Shown here: positions 38,101 through 49,356 of the stretch, one piece after another
Position numbering within the stretch: position 1 is the stretch's first letter
How the letters are laid out: every line of letters starts with the position of its first letter
Notes under the pieces: generated by a model
Told to the model about the DNA's origin: nothing
The model's input: only the letters and a program-made list of their open reading frames with translations
The model's database searches: none
Program-made: the position numbers and the translations under genes
Source of the DNA: Schistosoma haematobium
Taxonomy: Eukaryota; Platyhelminthes; Trematoda; Strigeidida; Schistosomatidae
Length of the DNA stretch: 64,000 nt
NCBI RefSeq assembly: GCF_000699445.3
Contig: NC_067196.1
Location: 77,056,364 to 77,120,363 of the forward strand
Direction: 5' to 3'

Positions 38101-38790
38101 ATATCGGTATACGCTTAAACCTAAATTATAATTATTTCTTACAACCCGATCATTTAACTTGATCAAAGAGTATTGTGCTGAAGTCTCGTTTAAATCAAAA
38201 CAAATACAAAGTCATCATTCACCTCTGTATATATATTAAGACATAGTATAATGAGTAATTATTCCACAAAAAAACTTAACCTTTTCTTTCAGCAATCTAC
38301 AAACACTAAAACACTATTTAGTTCTCATGCTTATGTATTATGTATGATTTTGTTTCCATTCATTTTATTTTAAGGTAGATTCATTGTTGTTCTGTAATAA
38401 TAGTTCTTACTATTTTCTTCATGAAATCATATTTCACTTCAACAAAAATCATATTGAAAATCTTCTATTTCTCTTTTGAATGACTTTGAAAAAGTTCAGA
38501 TTTTCCGGTTAATTTCAACAAGAATGAAAATTGTTAAAGAATGTTGTTTTAACTATGAAAGTTGAGTTTTAACCGTTGAATTAAATAGGAAAAGTTCAAT
38601 TACTGAAATTGATTCACTAAACTATGTTCTCATTAAAAAAAAAGAACTATCTCACTTTAATGAGTGTCTATTAATTGTAAGTATCAGTGCCAAGGTTGGA
38701 CTAGATAATTTCAAATACATTGAGCATTAGGTAGAAAGTTAATAATAAATATACTTTTTGTTATATTCTGATGATTAGAAAAATGGGTTT
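38101..38790. other. No recognised feature
   Basis: AT-rich; nothing identified. Confidence 0.4.
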
Positions 38791-38794
38791 TTTC

Positions 38795-38832
38795 AATGTT
38801 TCGTGACTTGGTGTAAGCCATTTCTTCAGAGT
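38795..38832 (-). repeat. Family E hammerhead-like stem-loop
   Basis: Minus strand: CTGAAGA, then TGGCTT ... AAGTCA pairing, then CGAAAC. Same layout as 44440 and 62400. Confidence 0.5.
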
Positions 38833-39072
38833 AAATAAATAACTAAAATAAAAGTAACACAAGTTTAAATAGTACAAAGAAAACAATGCAGAATTTTTTT
38901 GGTACAATGAAAATCATAATAGGTCTGAATATGTAAATGTATTAATTAGAAGTTGGGCATGAAAGATGAAGAATGCATACATTTGTAATATGAAGTAGTA
39001 GGGTTGAAACTATGTGTGTATAGATTGTGTGGAAAATAAATACTATCAGATGTGGTTGTTTGAATAAATAGT

Positions 39073-39742
39073 TCAAATAGGATGAACATTCAGTCCGTCT
39101 TTCCTATTGAGAGCAGAGGGATTTAGCATTATGTGAAACGCTGCAGGTACTTGCCTCTCTTTGTAGTTGGAAAAGCCTTTCTGAATTATTTTGATATTTT
39201 TAATATCAATTTGGTGATTACTGAAAATAGCATGTACTGCTATTGCTGATTGAATCTGTAAAGTTTCCAATTCTATAGGACTATAAGGAGGTATTTTTGT
39301 GTAGCTTAAAAGTTCCTTAGCACAAGTTGAGATTAGATGGTAAGACTCCAACATAGAACGCATCACAATTGAAAACAACATAATCTGTAGAGACAATTTT
39401 TTGCTTAAGTGAACAGGATCGTATCTTTTGTTCTAACTGAAGCGTTCCTTAGAGTGTTGGTTGTCTCATAGAAGGCCTTAATTTTGTACGTTTACAATAT
39501 CTCTTGTAAATCTTCTGTTGTAGATTTGCGGTAAAGTAAAATCACAGTACCAATCCAAAATCTTAAAGCAGAATTGTTATTTACAGATAGACAGTTTTTT
39601 CTAACGTTTTTAATAATATTCTTAGGAAAATTATTGAAACGTGGGATGTTTATTATATTCTCTTTTGCTTTTAGTTTGTCATCTTCTGAAGTGGTGATCT
39701 TGGTAGCTCTTCTGAAATGACCCAGGGATAAGAAAATTATTA
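39073..39742 (-). pseudogene. Penelope-like element, RT C-terminus and GIY-YIG domain
   Basis: Minus strand. From 39742 a readable frame gives LGHFRRATKIT, IPRFNNFPKNII, ALRFWIGTVILLYRKST and, after a stop, KAFYETTNTLRNASVRTKD. This resembles the linker between reverse transcriptase and endonuclease in PLEs. Further on, after another stop and a frameshift, come a CDAFYVG-like YIG motif and the open stretch 39073-39396 with QSAIAVHAIFSNHQIDI, KIIQKGFSNYKERQVPAAFHI and a NPSALNRKDGLNVHPI ending. The C-terminal style differs from the fragment at 28766, so two PLE lineages are present. At least two stops and one frameshift make it a relic. Confidence 0.7.
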
Positions 39743-41547
39743 TGAGAGATATGCATTAATTATAAAAATGTTTACGAAACTGGAAACAAGTTAGCATTAT
39801 TACATTCATTTTATTTTATTCGAAATTTCATCATGAAAATGCTATTTATTTAAAGTTACTGGAATTTCGATACGAGTTAAGATACAGTTTAGCTTAGATC
39901 GTTACCAGATCACATTTATTTGTATCATGTTCAAATAATAAGGAATATTTGACTGATATTAATCATAATATGATAATTGAAATGGGTTATCTACGTTGTT
40001 TTCTGAAGTAACACTTGCATATAATGAACAGATAATTAGTGGCATCAACGGGTAGTAAGAAACTTCTCTTCCTGAAACTATGATTCTACGGAGATATAGC
40101 CAGTAATCTGCTATAAGGTAAACTGACTAAAGCAATGAAGAAGACTTTGAATGCGGCTCTAATTCAGAAATAGTTCAGTTAATATATTTCTCCTATGTAG
40201 AACTCTAATGAAAGGAGTCAGCCGAAAACTTTCAATTCTTTTTTAGTGAACATCCTTTTGATGCAAAAACCGTGTATTTAGAGTTATTTCCTGAGCTACA
40301 ACTAATTAATTATAGTCATCTATAACTTGAGAACATAAAACGGTTACACAAGGCACGGAACAACAAAAACAATATTTAATACAATAGGACACTCAGGTTT
40401 ACCATAGTATATGTGGTAGGTTATTTTATGATCTTCTGTTCGTGTTGGTTTGAGTCACATTTTCCATTAAGGGTCGAGTCTAAGTATATTACATCCGGAC
40501 CTAAAATTTAAGGTACAACTAGTCCCAACAATGAGAAATGCAGATCGTCTGTTAACAAAATTCAGTCTTAATTTATCCTTTATGAGAACGTTACTGAGGA
40601 TATACGTGCAGTATTCTAGGAATGGTTGAAAACATACTTTGTACATTAAAATATGCGACTCGTTATTACAGAGGTTAGAAATTATGTAACCTAGAAGACA
40701 TTGAGACTTGGGGTCTGTTTAGAGATCTGTTCTGAAAAGAACAAATTGTAGGTATGCCTAAGTTTCAAGTTCACTGCTGTATGTAATTTGTACAACATTT
40801 TACAATTTATGATAATGTCTAGGCTAAATAAATTATAGCCAAAGCATATCCATCCACATTCAAAGGTGTTAAGCTCCAGTTGTTGTATCGAACACCACTA
40901 GGCTACTTTGTTGAGCTCGATACTGATAAAATCTTGCATACTATACAGCTCATGAGGAGAAAATGAACCCCGTAATATACGAGCTCGCCTGCAAGAAGCT
41001 AGTGTTTAGCCATATCAGAAGCTCTAGAAAGAGAGTTAGTCAAAGTGGCAGATCATACAAGATCAGTTTTTAAGGAATCCATGTTAATAATCAGTGATGA
41101 GTTTTCGAGTAAGTGAATAGCTGGAGAGTTCGTCACCGACAATTATTTCTCTAATCCTGGAGAATAACTGAAGTAATATTTATGAACTGATAATTGTTAA
41201 TTCGTCTTTTGGCCGAATTTGTAAAGTGGTGTGATATATGCAGTTTTCTAACAGCAAGGGTAAGTATCTGTCTTCAAAGAGAGAGTAAACAGCTATAGAA
41301 GAAGCAGTGGAATATCATATTCACGAAATTTCGGAACCATAATTAAGTTTATAACCATATAGGGGTTGGTAAAATGTCAAGCCTACATGGGTTATTCTAG
41401 CCTTCGATCAGACCAGTCTATTCATTCTTCTCAAGCCACACTTTGACCTTGTTAATTATCCGATTATTAACTCTGACTGTTTTTATATGATACTATGTAT
41501 GTTAGAAAAAACACACCAAATATATTCATTTTCAAACGTTTTATATC
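39743..41547. other. No recognised feature; possibly an old unidentified repeat
   Basis: The first 600 bp is AT-rich. About 40380-41400 is noticeably less AT-rich and might be a decayed element, but no protein or repeat signature was seen. Confidence 0.35.
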
Positions 41548-41551
41548 CTGT

Positions 41552-41817
41552 TGCAGTGAACCAGAACACAAGTGGGGACAATCGAATGTATTTTACTACA
41601 AAATTACAGAACGTCTGAAAAACATACAGTAAATACTTCATTTGCAAAATGTCAATTAATCGTCTCAGACTTTATTGTTTTTTTCATTTCCACACCAATC
41701 ATTCTTTGTGCTTATTCTCTTTTCTTCAATCTTCTTAACCTTCTGCCGCCAACCATTTCACTTTCAACTGATGATATATACTACTTATATCTGTCGACAT
41801 CAGTAGCAAACACAAAA
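41552..41817 (+). mobile_element. LTR-1 solo LTR with 4-bp TSD
   Basis: 266 bp, TGCAGTGAACC to CAAACACAAAA, with CTGT at 41548-41551 and 41818-41821. The stem-loop reads ACTACTTATATCTGTCGACATCAGTAG. More diverged than the 10289/36259 pair. Confidence 0.7.
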
Positions 41818-41821
41818 CTGT

Positions 41822-42498
41822 AACATTTTATAAATAAATCTATTAAATATTTTAACTTATTTGATGATATTTAAATATAAACATTGTAAATTTAGCTATT
41901 TCTTTAAGTTATTTTACAATTATTTAAATGAAAATTAAGAAATAATGAAGTTAATTAAGACTTCAATGTTTCATTAAGTCATTTAATAGTAACATTCGGA
42001 AAATACTTTTAGGAGAATGATCATCTAAACATGTTCCAAAAATAGATACGAATTCATATTGAAGTAATTTGCATAATCAGCAGTAAGATTTTCATTATTC
42101 TGTGTCTAGATAGTGTTGTTAAAGTCATATTAGATTTTCTTTTTACCAAATAAATGTTTTATTAAAAGTTCATCAAACTTTAAGTTTTACACATAATTCC
42201 ATTTCATATATCTTTTTTATTTCATTGTCAACTCTAAATTCTTCATAGAAACTGTATATTGGAGGACAATGATATGCTGATAGGTAACATTTAATATAGC
42301 TATTATAAACAGATAACATTTGGGAGATGAAGTAACTACTACTCCTATACTTAAATTAAAAGTAATTTTCAGTGTACAAAATCTCATAGCTTAGACTTAT
42401 CTTTGATTCATAACCTCTATACAGCCAAAACTTGTTACGGTTTGAAGACTCATGCATATAATCTGGACAAAAATTCAATTTTTTTTCATAAAACTTCA
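41822..42498. other. No recognised feature
   Basis: AT-rich; nothing identified. Confidence 0.4.
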
Positions 42499-42540
42499 CC
42501 ACGTTCCCTTTATCATCTTAAAGAGAGTAAAAACAAAAGT

Positions 42541-42602
42541 TGGTGCAGAATAGTATAAATTCAATATGTTTCATTAAATTCTCATCAGCTGATTACAACC
42601 TA
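42541..42602 (-). ncRNA. Hammerhead-like motif in PLE end
   Basis: Minus strand: GTAATCAG, CTGATGA, weakly paired segment, GAAA, quasi-palindromic stem, then CTGCACC. Partner of the motif at 43465. Confidence 0.4.
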
Positions 42603-42954
42603 TTTAATATTTCAAAATCAAAGTTATCATATAAATTGATACACTTATAAATACGAAAGTGATTAAAGATGAATATGTGTATCATAATGTAGAGAAGATT
42701 CTAATAGAAATTGTCATAAAAGTATTTTGTTTCAGATAAATAAATAAAGTGTGAGGAGGAATGTTCCAGAACATCAAACTAGCGATAAGAAATCATAGAG
42801 TAAACAAACATTAAATGACTGTGTAAGGAAATAACTGAAAACAGATTAATGGTAGTAAAGAAAGGTAATGAGTTGAAATCAATCAATACGAATGAATGAC
42901 AATTATGTAGTCAAAACTTGAGAGAAAAATTAAAATAATGAGCGATGCAATAAA

Positions 42955-43065
42955 GAGGAAGACATATTACTACATTTTTGAACATGTAGATCAGGTGTTA
43001 GACGTTTGATCGCTATAGCTTCAGTTAATTTCAGGAGGTTGGAATCAGCTCTATGTATACAAAAA
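42955..43065 (-). pseudogene. PLE GIY-YIG C-terminal fragment
   Basis: The minus-strand frame reads RADSNLLKLTEAIAIKRL and then TPDLHVQKCSNM. This matches the pattern of the PLE endonuclease C-terminus (compare the domain ending at 63754). Only the last part of the domain remains. Confidence 0.65.
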
Positions 43066-43464
43066 GAGACAGTAATAAAACTTTCTTTGCCCTGGTAACA
43101 TTACCCGCCCCCCATTAATTAATTAATTAATTTATTACGTCATTCACTATTCCAACTCTTTCTGAATTTTAAAATTACATCATTCATAACTGACCGACTT
43201 CAATTGATATCTTTGTTTATTACCATTAATCTTTTTCCAGTCACTTCATCATATAATCATTTAATGTGTTTTAATTTCATGAGTTCTAATGTTCTGGAAC
43301 CTTTCCTCCTAAACTTTATTTGTCCGAAACAAAATTTTATGATCTCATTAACTCTAACGGAATCTTTGCTACGTCATGATACATATATTCATCTTTCATC
43401 ACCCTCGTATGTATAAGTATGTCAATATTTGTAATAACGTTGATTTTCAAATATTTTAGGTTGT

Positions 43465-43516
43465 AAACAGCTGATGAGAACCTAACGAGATAAAGTCGAC
43501 TGATACTGTCCTGCAC
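43465..43516 (+). ncRNA. Hammerhead-like motif in PLE end
   Basis: TAAACAG, CTGATGA (43472-43478), AACCTAACGAGATAAA region, then ACTGTC and CTGCACC. A GUC cleavage triplet and a short stem I are present. The GAAA element is disrupted to GAGATAAA in this copy. Confidence 0.35.
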
Positions 43517-43798
43517 CAATCTTTGGTCTTGCTCTCTTTAAAAAAGTAGTTGTATAGACGAAACATTGTTTGGTAACATGATATTGGCTGAAATTTGAAA
43601 TACCATTTAAAACAACTTTGGCATATTCAAATATGTTTGAACTAATGGAGTGGATATCCGACTTCTGGAATCAAAATCTGCAACCGTGACTTATGGCATG
43701 ACTTTCTATTTGAGAAAGGAAATCAGCTTCAGTATTACCGATCATTTGAATAATGTTAATTGTGAATGAAATAACATTAAAAAAATACCATATCTATC

Positions 43799-44199
43799 TG
43801 TTGTGACTTTAAACTTGGATCGATTTTTACCCCGTGCCAATTGTTGTGTCCTTGACTGAAAGACGAGAGAGCAGCGTATTTATCGATCGATTCAGTGACA
43901 CGTAAAACACGTACGAACGACCTACAGTCCCGATTGGCCCTGCTTCGCTGTCTATCCCAGCCAGTTGAGTCCAAAACGCAAGTCTTAGCCTCTGAGATAT
44001 GAATCATTATATTTCAGACATACTCTATTTATATACCAATCAACCAGACCACATCGTACCATAAAATAGGAAACAACATTTACACAATATTTGACAAGTG
44101 AAATAAATATTGACCAATAAGAAATGTCCATGCAAAGTCCAAGGTCACCGTTAGACTTAACATGACAATTATTAGTATATTTTTCTGCACATCCTAACA
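43799..44199 (-). mobile_element. LTR-2 solo LTR
   Basis: Minus strand, 401 bp, TGTTAGGATG to CACAACA on that strand. Shares with the LTR at 59012 a TATA box (TTGGTATATAAA), the GATTCATAT block and CTCAACTGGCTGGG. The last ~60 bp differ from the other copies. Flanks do not show a clear duplication. Confidence 0.7.
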
Positions 44200-44436
44200 C
44201 AATCCAAATCCTTTCAAGAGTTACGAGCATTTTATTTATGAGTCGCTTTGATTGATTTCAACCACGTGACCACTGAGTTATTCAATAAATGAGGTGGTGT
44301 CAGAAAATTTGTTCAGTTTTTACAACTTAGTAATTAAAGAATCATATGTCTTTTTTTAAGACGATAAAATTTTATCTTTGGTGTTATTAATAAATAATAT
44401 TCCAAATAATATCCCAATCAGTAGAAAAATGAGATT

Positions 44437-44480
44437 TTCTAAAGTTTCGTGACTCAGTGTAAGCCATCTCTTCAGAGAAT
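44437..44480 (-). repeat. Family E hammerhead-like stem-loop
   Basis: Minus strand: CTGAAGA (44469-44475), stem with bulge (GATGGCT ... AGTCAC), GAAAC (44444-44448), then TTTAGAAAATCTCATTTTTCTAC, which is shared with the copy at 62400. Confidence 0.5.
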
Positions 44481-44559
44481 AAATAACCAAATCAATGTTG
44501 AACTTCTGAAATGCTAATATCTAACTGACGATCCGTTAATATTTATCGTCAATATCGAA

Positions 44560-44645
44560 CAAGAAATAAGGAACGAAAATTCGCTGAAATACTTTATGCT
44601 GAGAATTCTATATTGTACCAAAAATATAATATTGAATAAAGCTTA
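44560..44645 (+). mobile_element. LINE 3' terminus fragment
   Basis: CTGAAATACTTTATGCTGAGAATTCTATATTGTACC and then ATATTGAATAAAGC match the 3' end of the CR1-like LINE at 54505 (minus strand there). Only the last ~85 bp is present. Confidence 0.65.
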
Positions 44646-46087
44646 TAATATAGTAATATAACGACTGTCTACCAGTTGATAACAAACTCCATTACTTTGA
44701 GAATATCACAATGTAACCAATGCAATATCATAATACTTATAGTCCATATTGTTTTTAATAATTTTATAGAATTTAACTTGGAAAAATTTCTTCTGGAATC
44801 GGTGAGACTATAATTTATGGACGAACGAATTACTATAAGATAACAGGTCTCGGATTTCGGTGCGAAATCCATTCATCAATTTGGCAAACTAGAGTTTTGG
44901 CATTATAGCTGATGACAGTTCGTGATGAAAACCCTAAACATTATTCCTAACCTTAAACATTAACCGCAAATCACAATTCGGTCCTAGGTATTAGGTAGAC
45001 ACTCTCAAGGTCATTTTAGCGTCGCTCAACGGTCACCCATGAATTATAGTCTCATCTTGGAATCTACTAAAAAACAATGAAGTAGATTATTTTTACCAAT
45101 TATTAAACAGACTTGTATGTTCAAATTGTCAGTTTTATTCTTACTTTAAAATATTATACATATATTTATACATTCAAAAGATTGTGTTTTAAAGGATTGA
45201 AAGCGAAACAAAAACTTACCATGTTTATTTCCAAATTTCACATATGGTTTACGATTTTCTTCTCCTAAAAAAAAGAAAAGAAAACAAATCCCTGTATTCT
45301 ATTGAGTCCTTTTTTTTGTGTGTGTGTGTGTGAAATATTCTCAAGTAATCAGTAAAATGATCTTGAAAAAAATTATTGATAAAAGTATATGAAACTGAAA
45401 AACGCCAATTTAAAAGTCACCAATGTTTTTCCCTAGTAAATCAATGAATTCCAAATGTTTAGATGATATACACATGTATGTATAATGATACATACATGAA
45501 TTCAGTATATGAATAGACACTTCTATTCTTTTCATGATACTATATGAAATGAAATTATATTTCTATTACGCCTATTACGCCTTTAATATTCTCCTGGGTC
45601 CCATTTTTTTTGTTTCTAAGTCATTTATCTAGATATTTATTTATAGTTTAGTGATATAGATAAAATATAAAAAAAATAATTTTATATTAAGCACCATTAT
45701 AAGTATGAATAAAGTAGAAACAATAAACGTAACATAATAATAATACTTTAATTTTATAAGACGTTATACGCATTAAAAAAACAAACGTATTATTGCATAA
45801 TTAAAAAATGGTAATTGTAATTATGTAACAGGGTGTACATGTTATCATTTAACGTGAATAGAGTTCTAAGTAGATAGACACAATTCATTAAATGGTAGGA
45901 ATCCATATTAATTTGTTTCAATAGTTTCTTTTAATTTTTTCAGAAGAGAAAAATGATTAGAATGAGAGTATCGTTTAATACGGTTATAAAATAATTTTTA
46001 TAATAAAAATATATTTGAACTTGGAATACGTATTGCTATGACATGGAAATAATTTTATTCAAAGATAAATCGAAAAAAAATGAAAAT
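44646..46087. other. No recognised feature
   Basis: AT-rich. A (TG)n run lies near 45315-45332. A short telomere-like segment (AACCCTAAACATTATTCCTAACC) near 44930-44960 is too diverged to call. Confidence 0.4.
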
Positions 46088-46100
46088 TCTTCCCTCAATT

Positions 46101-46868
46101 ATTTTGATAGAGTTTTGTTCTCTGAGCTGGATGGTTTGGTCGTGTGACCATGCAGTTTTTTGTGTTCTCTTCCATGGGTGGTTTTGAGATCTTGATACGT
46201 TTCTTCTTTAGGGTGTTTCTTCTTTGTTCTCTGTGTCGTTTGCATGATATCTCGATGGCTGTTGTCAAGATTTCTAAATGTTCTGACGTGAGTATCCTTT
46301 GTAGCTTCATCTCTTGGTCCTCTATGACATGTTGGTATTTGCGGATCTTGTAGCGTGCATCCATTATCATTGGGTGTACCATTTTTCTTCCACCTTGCTC
46401 AGCTATTCTCCATCCTAATGGGCAGCTGATTGGAGGTCTATATCTTACACTTGTTAGTAGAACATGCTGGCGAAGACACTCATGGGGAAAACACAGTTGT
46501 TCTCGAATGAAGCCTGCCTTTTGGCGAAATTCTCCCATTTTCGAACAATGAGAAGCGTGCTACACTAATATGATCTTGAGATGGTGGAGAAGATTTATAG
46601 CTCAGATGGATGATTTTGATGGAGTTTTGTTCTTTGAGCTGGATGGTCTGGTTCAAACATTTAGAAATCTTGACAACAGCCATCGAGATATCATGCAAAC
46701 GACACAGAGAACAAAGAAGAAACACCCTAAAGAAGAAACGTATCAAGATCTCAAAACCACCCATGGAAGAGAACACAAAAAACTGCATGGTCACACGACC
46801 AAACCATCCAGCTCAGAGGACAAAACTCCATCAAAATTATCCACCTGAGCTACAAATCTTCTCCACCA
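46101..46868. mobile_element. Family D inverted composite with 13-bp TSD
   Basis: Left arm 46101-46570 (minus) holds the longest frame of family D, 147 codons at 46095-46538. It is basic and helical: MKLQRILTSEHLEILTTAIE, then KRHREQRRNTLKKKR, then PNHPAQRTKL. Next come a short minus-strand 3' end (46573-46652) and a plus-strand right arm (46655-46868) repeating LEILTTAIEISCKRHREQRR. Flanks TCTTCCCTCAATT (46088-46100) and TCTTTCCTCAATT (46869-46881) match at 12 of 13. The layout of the protein is reminiscent of the N-terminal region of PLE proteins, but I do not firmly recognise it. Confidence 0.65.
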
Positions 46869-47096
46869 TCTTTCCTCAATTTTGTTTTAATAATTCAATG
46901 ACACTCTAATAGCACTAATCACTTCTAAGTATTAATTAATTAATAAAAACTAATATACTTTAAATTAGATTCTGTCCATAAAACACATTTTTATTTAGGA
47001 GGGAACACTGCAATCGATTTGATAAATTTAAGAAATCTAAGTGAGTGTAAGAAGATTGATAATAAACTTATCCAAATTTATGGCACTATATATAGT

Positions 47097-47373
47097 AATT
47101 AAGAACAGGTAGAGACAACCAATTTTATTGTTTCAAACAAATTACAAAATTTCTTGGTAAAATATGAAAATCATACTTTAAATACTTCATTTATGAAATT
47201 TCATCATTTGGCCTTCACATTCTAAATAATTCTTCTAAGTCGCAATTCCTTGCTATTTTCGTTTCTGTGTTTTACAAGTCGACCTACCTAACTTTCTGAT
47301 GCTAGAATTTCCACTTCCGAGTGGTGTTTCATAATATTTATGTATGTCAACATAAGTGGCATATATCACATAT
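47097..47373 (+). mobile_element. LTR-1 copy, diverged
   Basis: TATAGTAATTAAGAACAGGTAGAGAC through the stem-loop (TATTTATGTATGTCAACATAAGTGG) to CATATATCACA. The target duplication is not clear (TATA against TATC). Confidence 0.5.
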
Positions 47374-47420
47374 CTATCAAGTCATTATTTCATTTCCGTT
47401 ATTAATTGTAATGTTATCAG

Positions 47421-47530
47421 AATGTGTTTTGTGGAGATTTTTAGAAATTTTCACAGATTGAACTCATGAGTGCTTCCAGGTTTTCAATGGTGGTCTAGCT
47501 TCAACTGACTCATGAGTTCAATCTGTGAAA
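47421..47530. mobile_element. Tiny SINE A foldback with ~16-bp TSD
   Basis: A plus-strand SINE A tail beginning GTGCTTCCAGG, a few bases past the ribozyme cleavage point, is preceded by an inverted copy of its own 3' terminus (TTTTCACAGATTGAACTCATGAGT against ACTCATGAGTTCAATCTGTGAAAA). Flanks ATTGTAATGTTATCAG (47405-47420) and ATTGTAATGTTATTAG (47531-47546) match at 15 of 16. Confidence 0.8.
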
Positions 47531-47546
47531 ATTGTAATGTTATTAG

Positions 47547-48010
47547 TTTATTCAAAGAAATTCTACAGTTACTTATAAAAGAATTATAAATTAGGAAGTT
47601 GATTTTGTGAAATGATAACAGCTTTCAATTCTAAAGACATTAACAGTAAGGATACATTTAAAATATGTAAACAAAACAGAAGAAACGACAACATCTCTAG
47701 CACTTTCAGTTACAAATATTCTCTATCATTGTTTACAGGATTTAATAGATACATGTTGTATAAATAAAGGTCATAAAGTACTAACATAATATAATTTTTC
47801 TATTATCAATTAAACAAAATTACAAGAATACTACTTAATAAAATGGTACATATAACGAAATACAAAGATTTGATTTTAAATCAAAACAATGAACCGATGA
47901 TAAAATCTGAGACATTACATTCATGAATAATTTCAAAACATTCTCCTATTTATGTATCTTTTATTATTTCTAATAAGTTGATCAACCAATGATACGTTTT
48001 TCCTACTTTC
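47547..48010. other. No recognised feature
   Basis: AT-rich; nothing identified. Confidence 0.4.
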
Positions 48011-48014
48011 TTTC

Positions 48015-48292
48015 CAGGTCTGTTATGAGATAGTAACTCACTGAAAAAAAATGGTGCAACTTCTTGGATTGTTTTAAGTTAAACATTAACACTGTTCGAT
48101 GCCAGCCGGCTCAGTGATCTAGTGGTTAATTGTTCACCGGCGAGACCGATAAGTCTTGAAATCAAATTGCACGAGGCAGGATCGTGAATGACCACTGCTG
48201 AGGAGTGCCACAATAAAACGAAACAGCCGTCCAGTGCTTCTAAGTTTTCCATCGTACTTTAACTTTAATTGACTGATGAATTCAATGAATAA
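48015..48292 (+). mobile_element. SINE A copy with near-intact hammerhead core
   Basis: Upstream block, A box (GGCTCAGTGATCTAGTGG), decayed B box, ribozyme at 48192-48237 and tail. CTGAGGA, GAAAC, GTC and stem I are intact. Stem II (GTGCC against AAAAC) is weak. Confidence 0.8.
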
Positions 48293-48915
48293 ATTTAAAA
48301 AGAATTTAAGCTTTACTATTCATTTGGAAACAAAATAATACTGAAATTACATAACAATTTTTTTTCAATTTAAAGTATTCAAATCAGTAAATAAATCATT
48401 TCTGAAATGTTCATTATAGAATGTTTATAAGTGTTGACGACTTTATTGTTATAACTAATTTGTTCCGTAAATATTAAGTTGTTTCCTTTTCTTATCTTTA
48501 AGAACAAATATTTCTACAATAAGCCTGCATTCAAGTAAATAAATGTGAAGTTAGATTGAAACAGGAAGTTATAGATTAATTTATTAAGGTAAATATTTAC
48601 ATATTTGAAGCAATTCTAAGACTGTATATAATTTACCATAAGTAGTCATTATAATAGGAATGACTTTATTCAATATTCTATGACAGTTTCAACAAACTGC
48701 TTTTACTATTATTACACATTACAAAAAGAAAATCTAAACATATCTATATATGAAATAAGTAAATAGTAAAATTTATGAAAATTAAATGAAATATTTGTAG
48801 GAAAATAGATTAGCGATAGTTTCTAATTAGATCAGCTACTGAAATAAGTGGATACACTAGATAAGATATCACAAAGATCTAGTACGTTAAGTTATGTGCA
48901 TAGAATTTATAGCAA
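48293..48915. other. No recognised feature
   Basis: AT-rich; nothing identified. Confidence 0.4.
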
Positions 48916-49315
48916 CTCACATGCAATTGAGTTTGTTCTCATTTAACTCAGTTTAAGCCCTTTTGTTAACTTATTTATCGGACAAAGTCATCCGTACTAT
49001 AACAGCTTATTGTACCTTTATTATTGTTATGCTTGTATGAAATATGTATACTCGAACATAGTTTGCCGCCTACGCACATATTCGTTCTGCTAGCTTTATT
49101 ATTAGCTGCTTAATTGATTCGATGATCTATTCATTTTCCTATATATATATATACATGTACATTTACACTCTACACACTCTCAGTTAGCTGACTCACTCAT
49201 TCACCTCACTGCTTTGTGCTCTGATTTATCTGCTAATAAAACTGTATTTGCTGGTTCTCTTTACCTTCTAATTTCAAACAGCGTTGAAGATTATATGGTA
49301 ACGGCTACGAGGGTG
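48916..49315 (+). mobile_element. LTR-3 copy (probable solo LTR)
   Basis: Shares with 51859-52270 the blocks CTCACRTGCAATTGAGTTTGTTC, TGTACCTTTAT and CTACGCAYATRTTC, a stretch CTGCTAGC through TTGATTYGATGATYYATTCATTTT, and a TATATATACATGTACATTT stretch. It has AATAAAACTGTATTTGC, a polyadenylation-type signal. There is no coding sequence nearby. Exact ends were not established. Confidence 0.55.
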
Positions 49316-49356
49316 ATTGGTTAACGAAGCACGGCCACTACAGACTCCAATATAAG

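Larger units (their letters stand above)
42499..43560. mobile_element. PLE foldback: two ~400 bp inverted arms
   Basis: Arms 42499-42902 and 43139-43560 are inverted copies. Shared blocks include AAAGAGAG...GGTGCAG, TTCTCATCAGCTG.TTACAACCT, GTTCCAGAACATYA and AGATTAATGGTARTAAA. The spacer (42903-43138) encodes, on the minus strand, a PLE endonuclease tail. The arms are therefore best read as PLE 3' untranslated sequence present in both orientations. No target duplication was identified. Confidence 0.7.

Noticed and set aside
42499..43560. Foldback as a DNA transposon with long terminal inverted repeats
   Set aside because: The loop encodes a PLE endonuclease tail adjacent to one arm, the arm ends recur at other PLE-end copies, and no fixed target duplication was seen.
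43777..44230. Two minus-strand frames (76 and 81 codons) as proteins
   Set aside because: They fall within the LTR-2 copy and match it at the nucleotide level; no domain is visible.
44930..44965. Telomere-like CCCTAA repeats
   Set aside because: Only a few imperfect units in a short stretch; no array.
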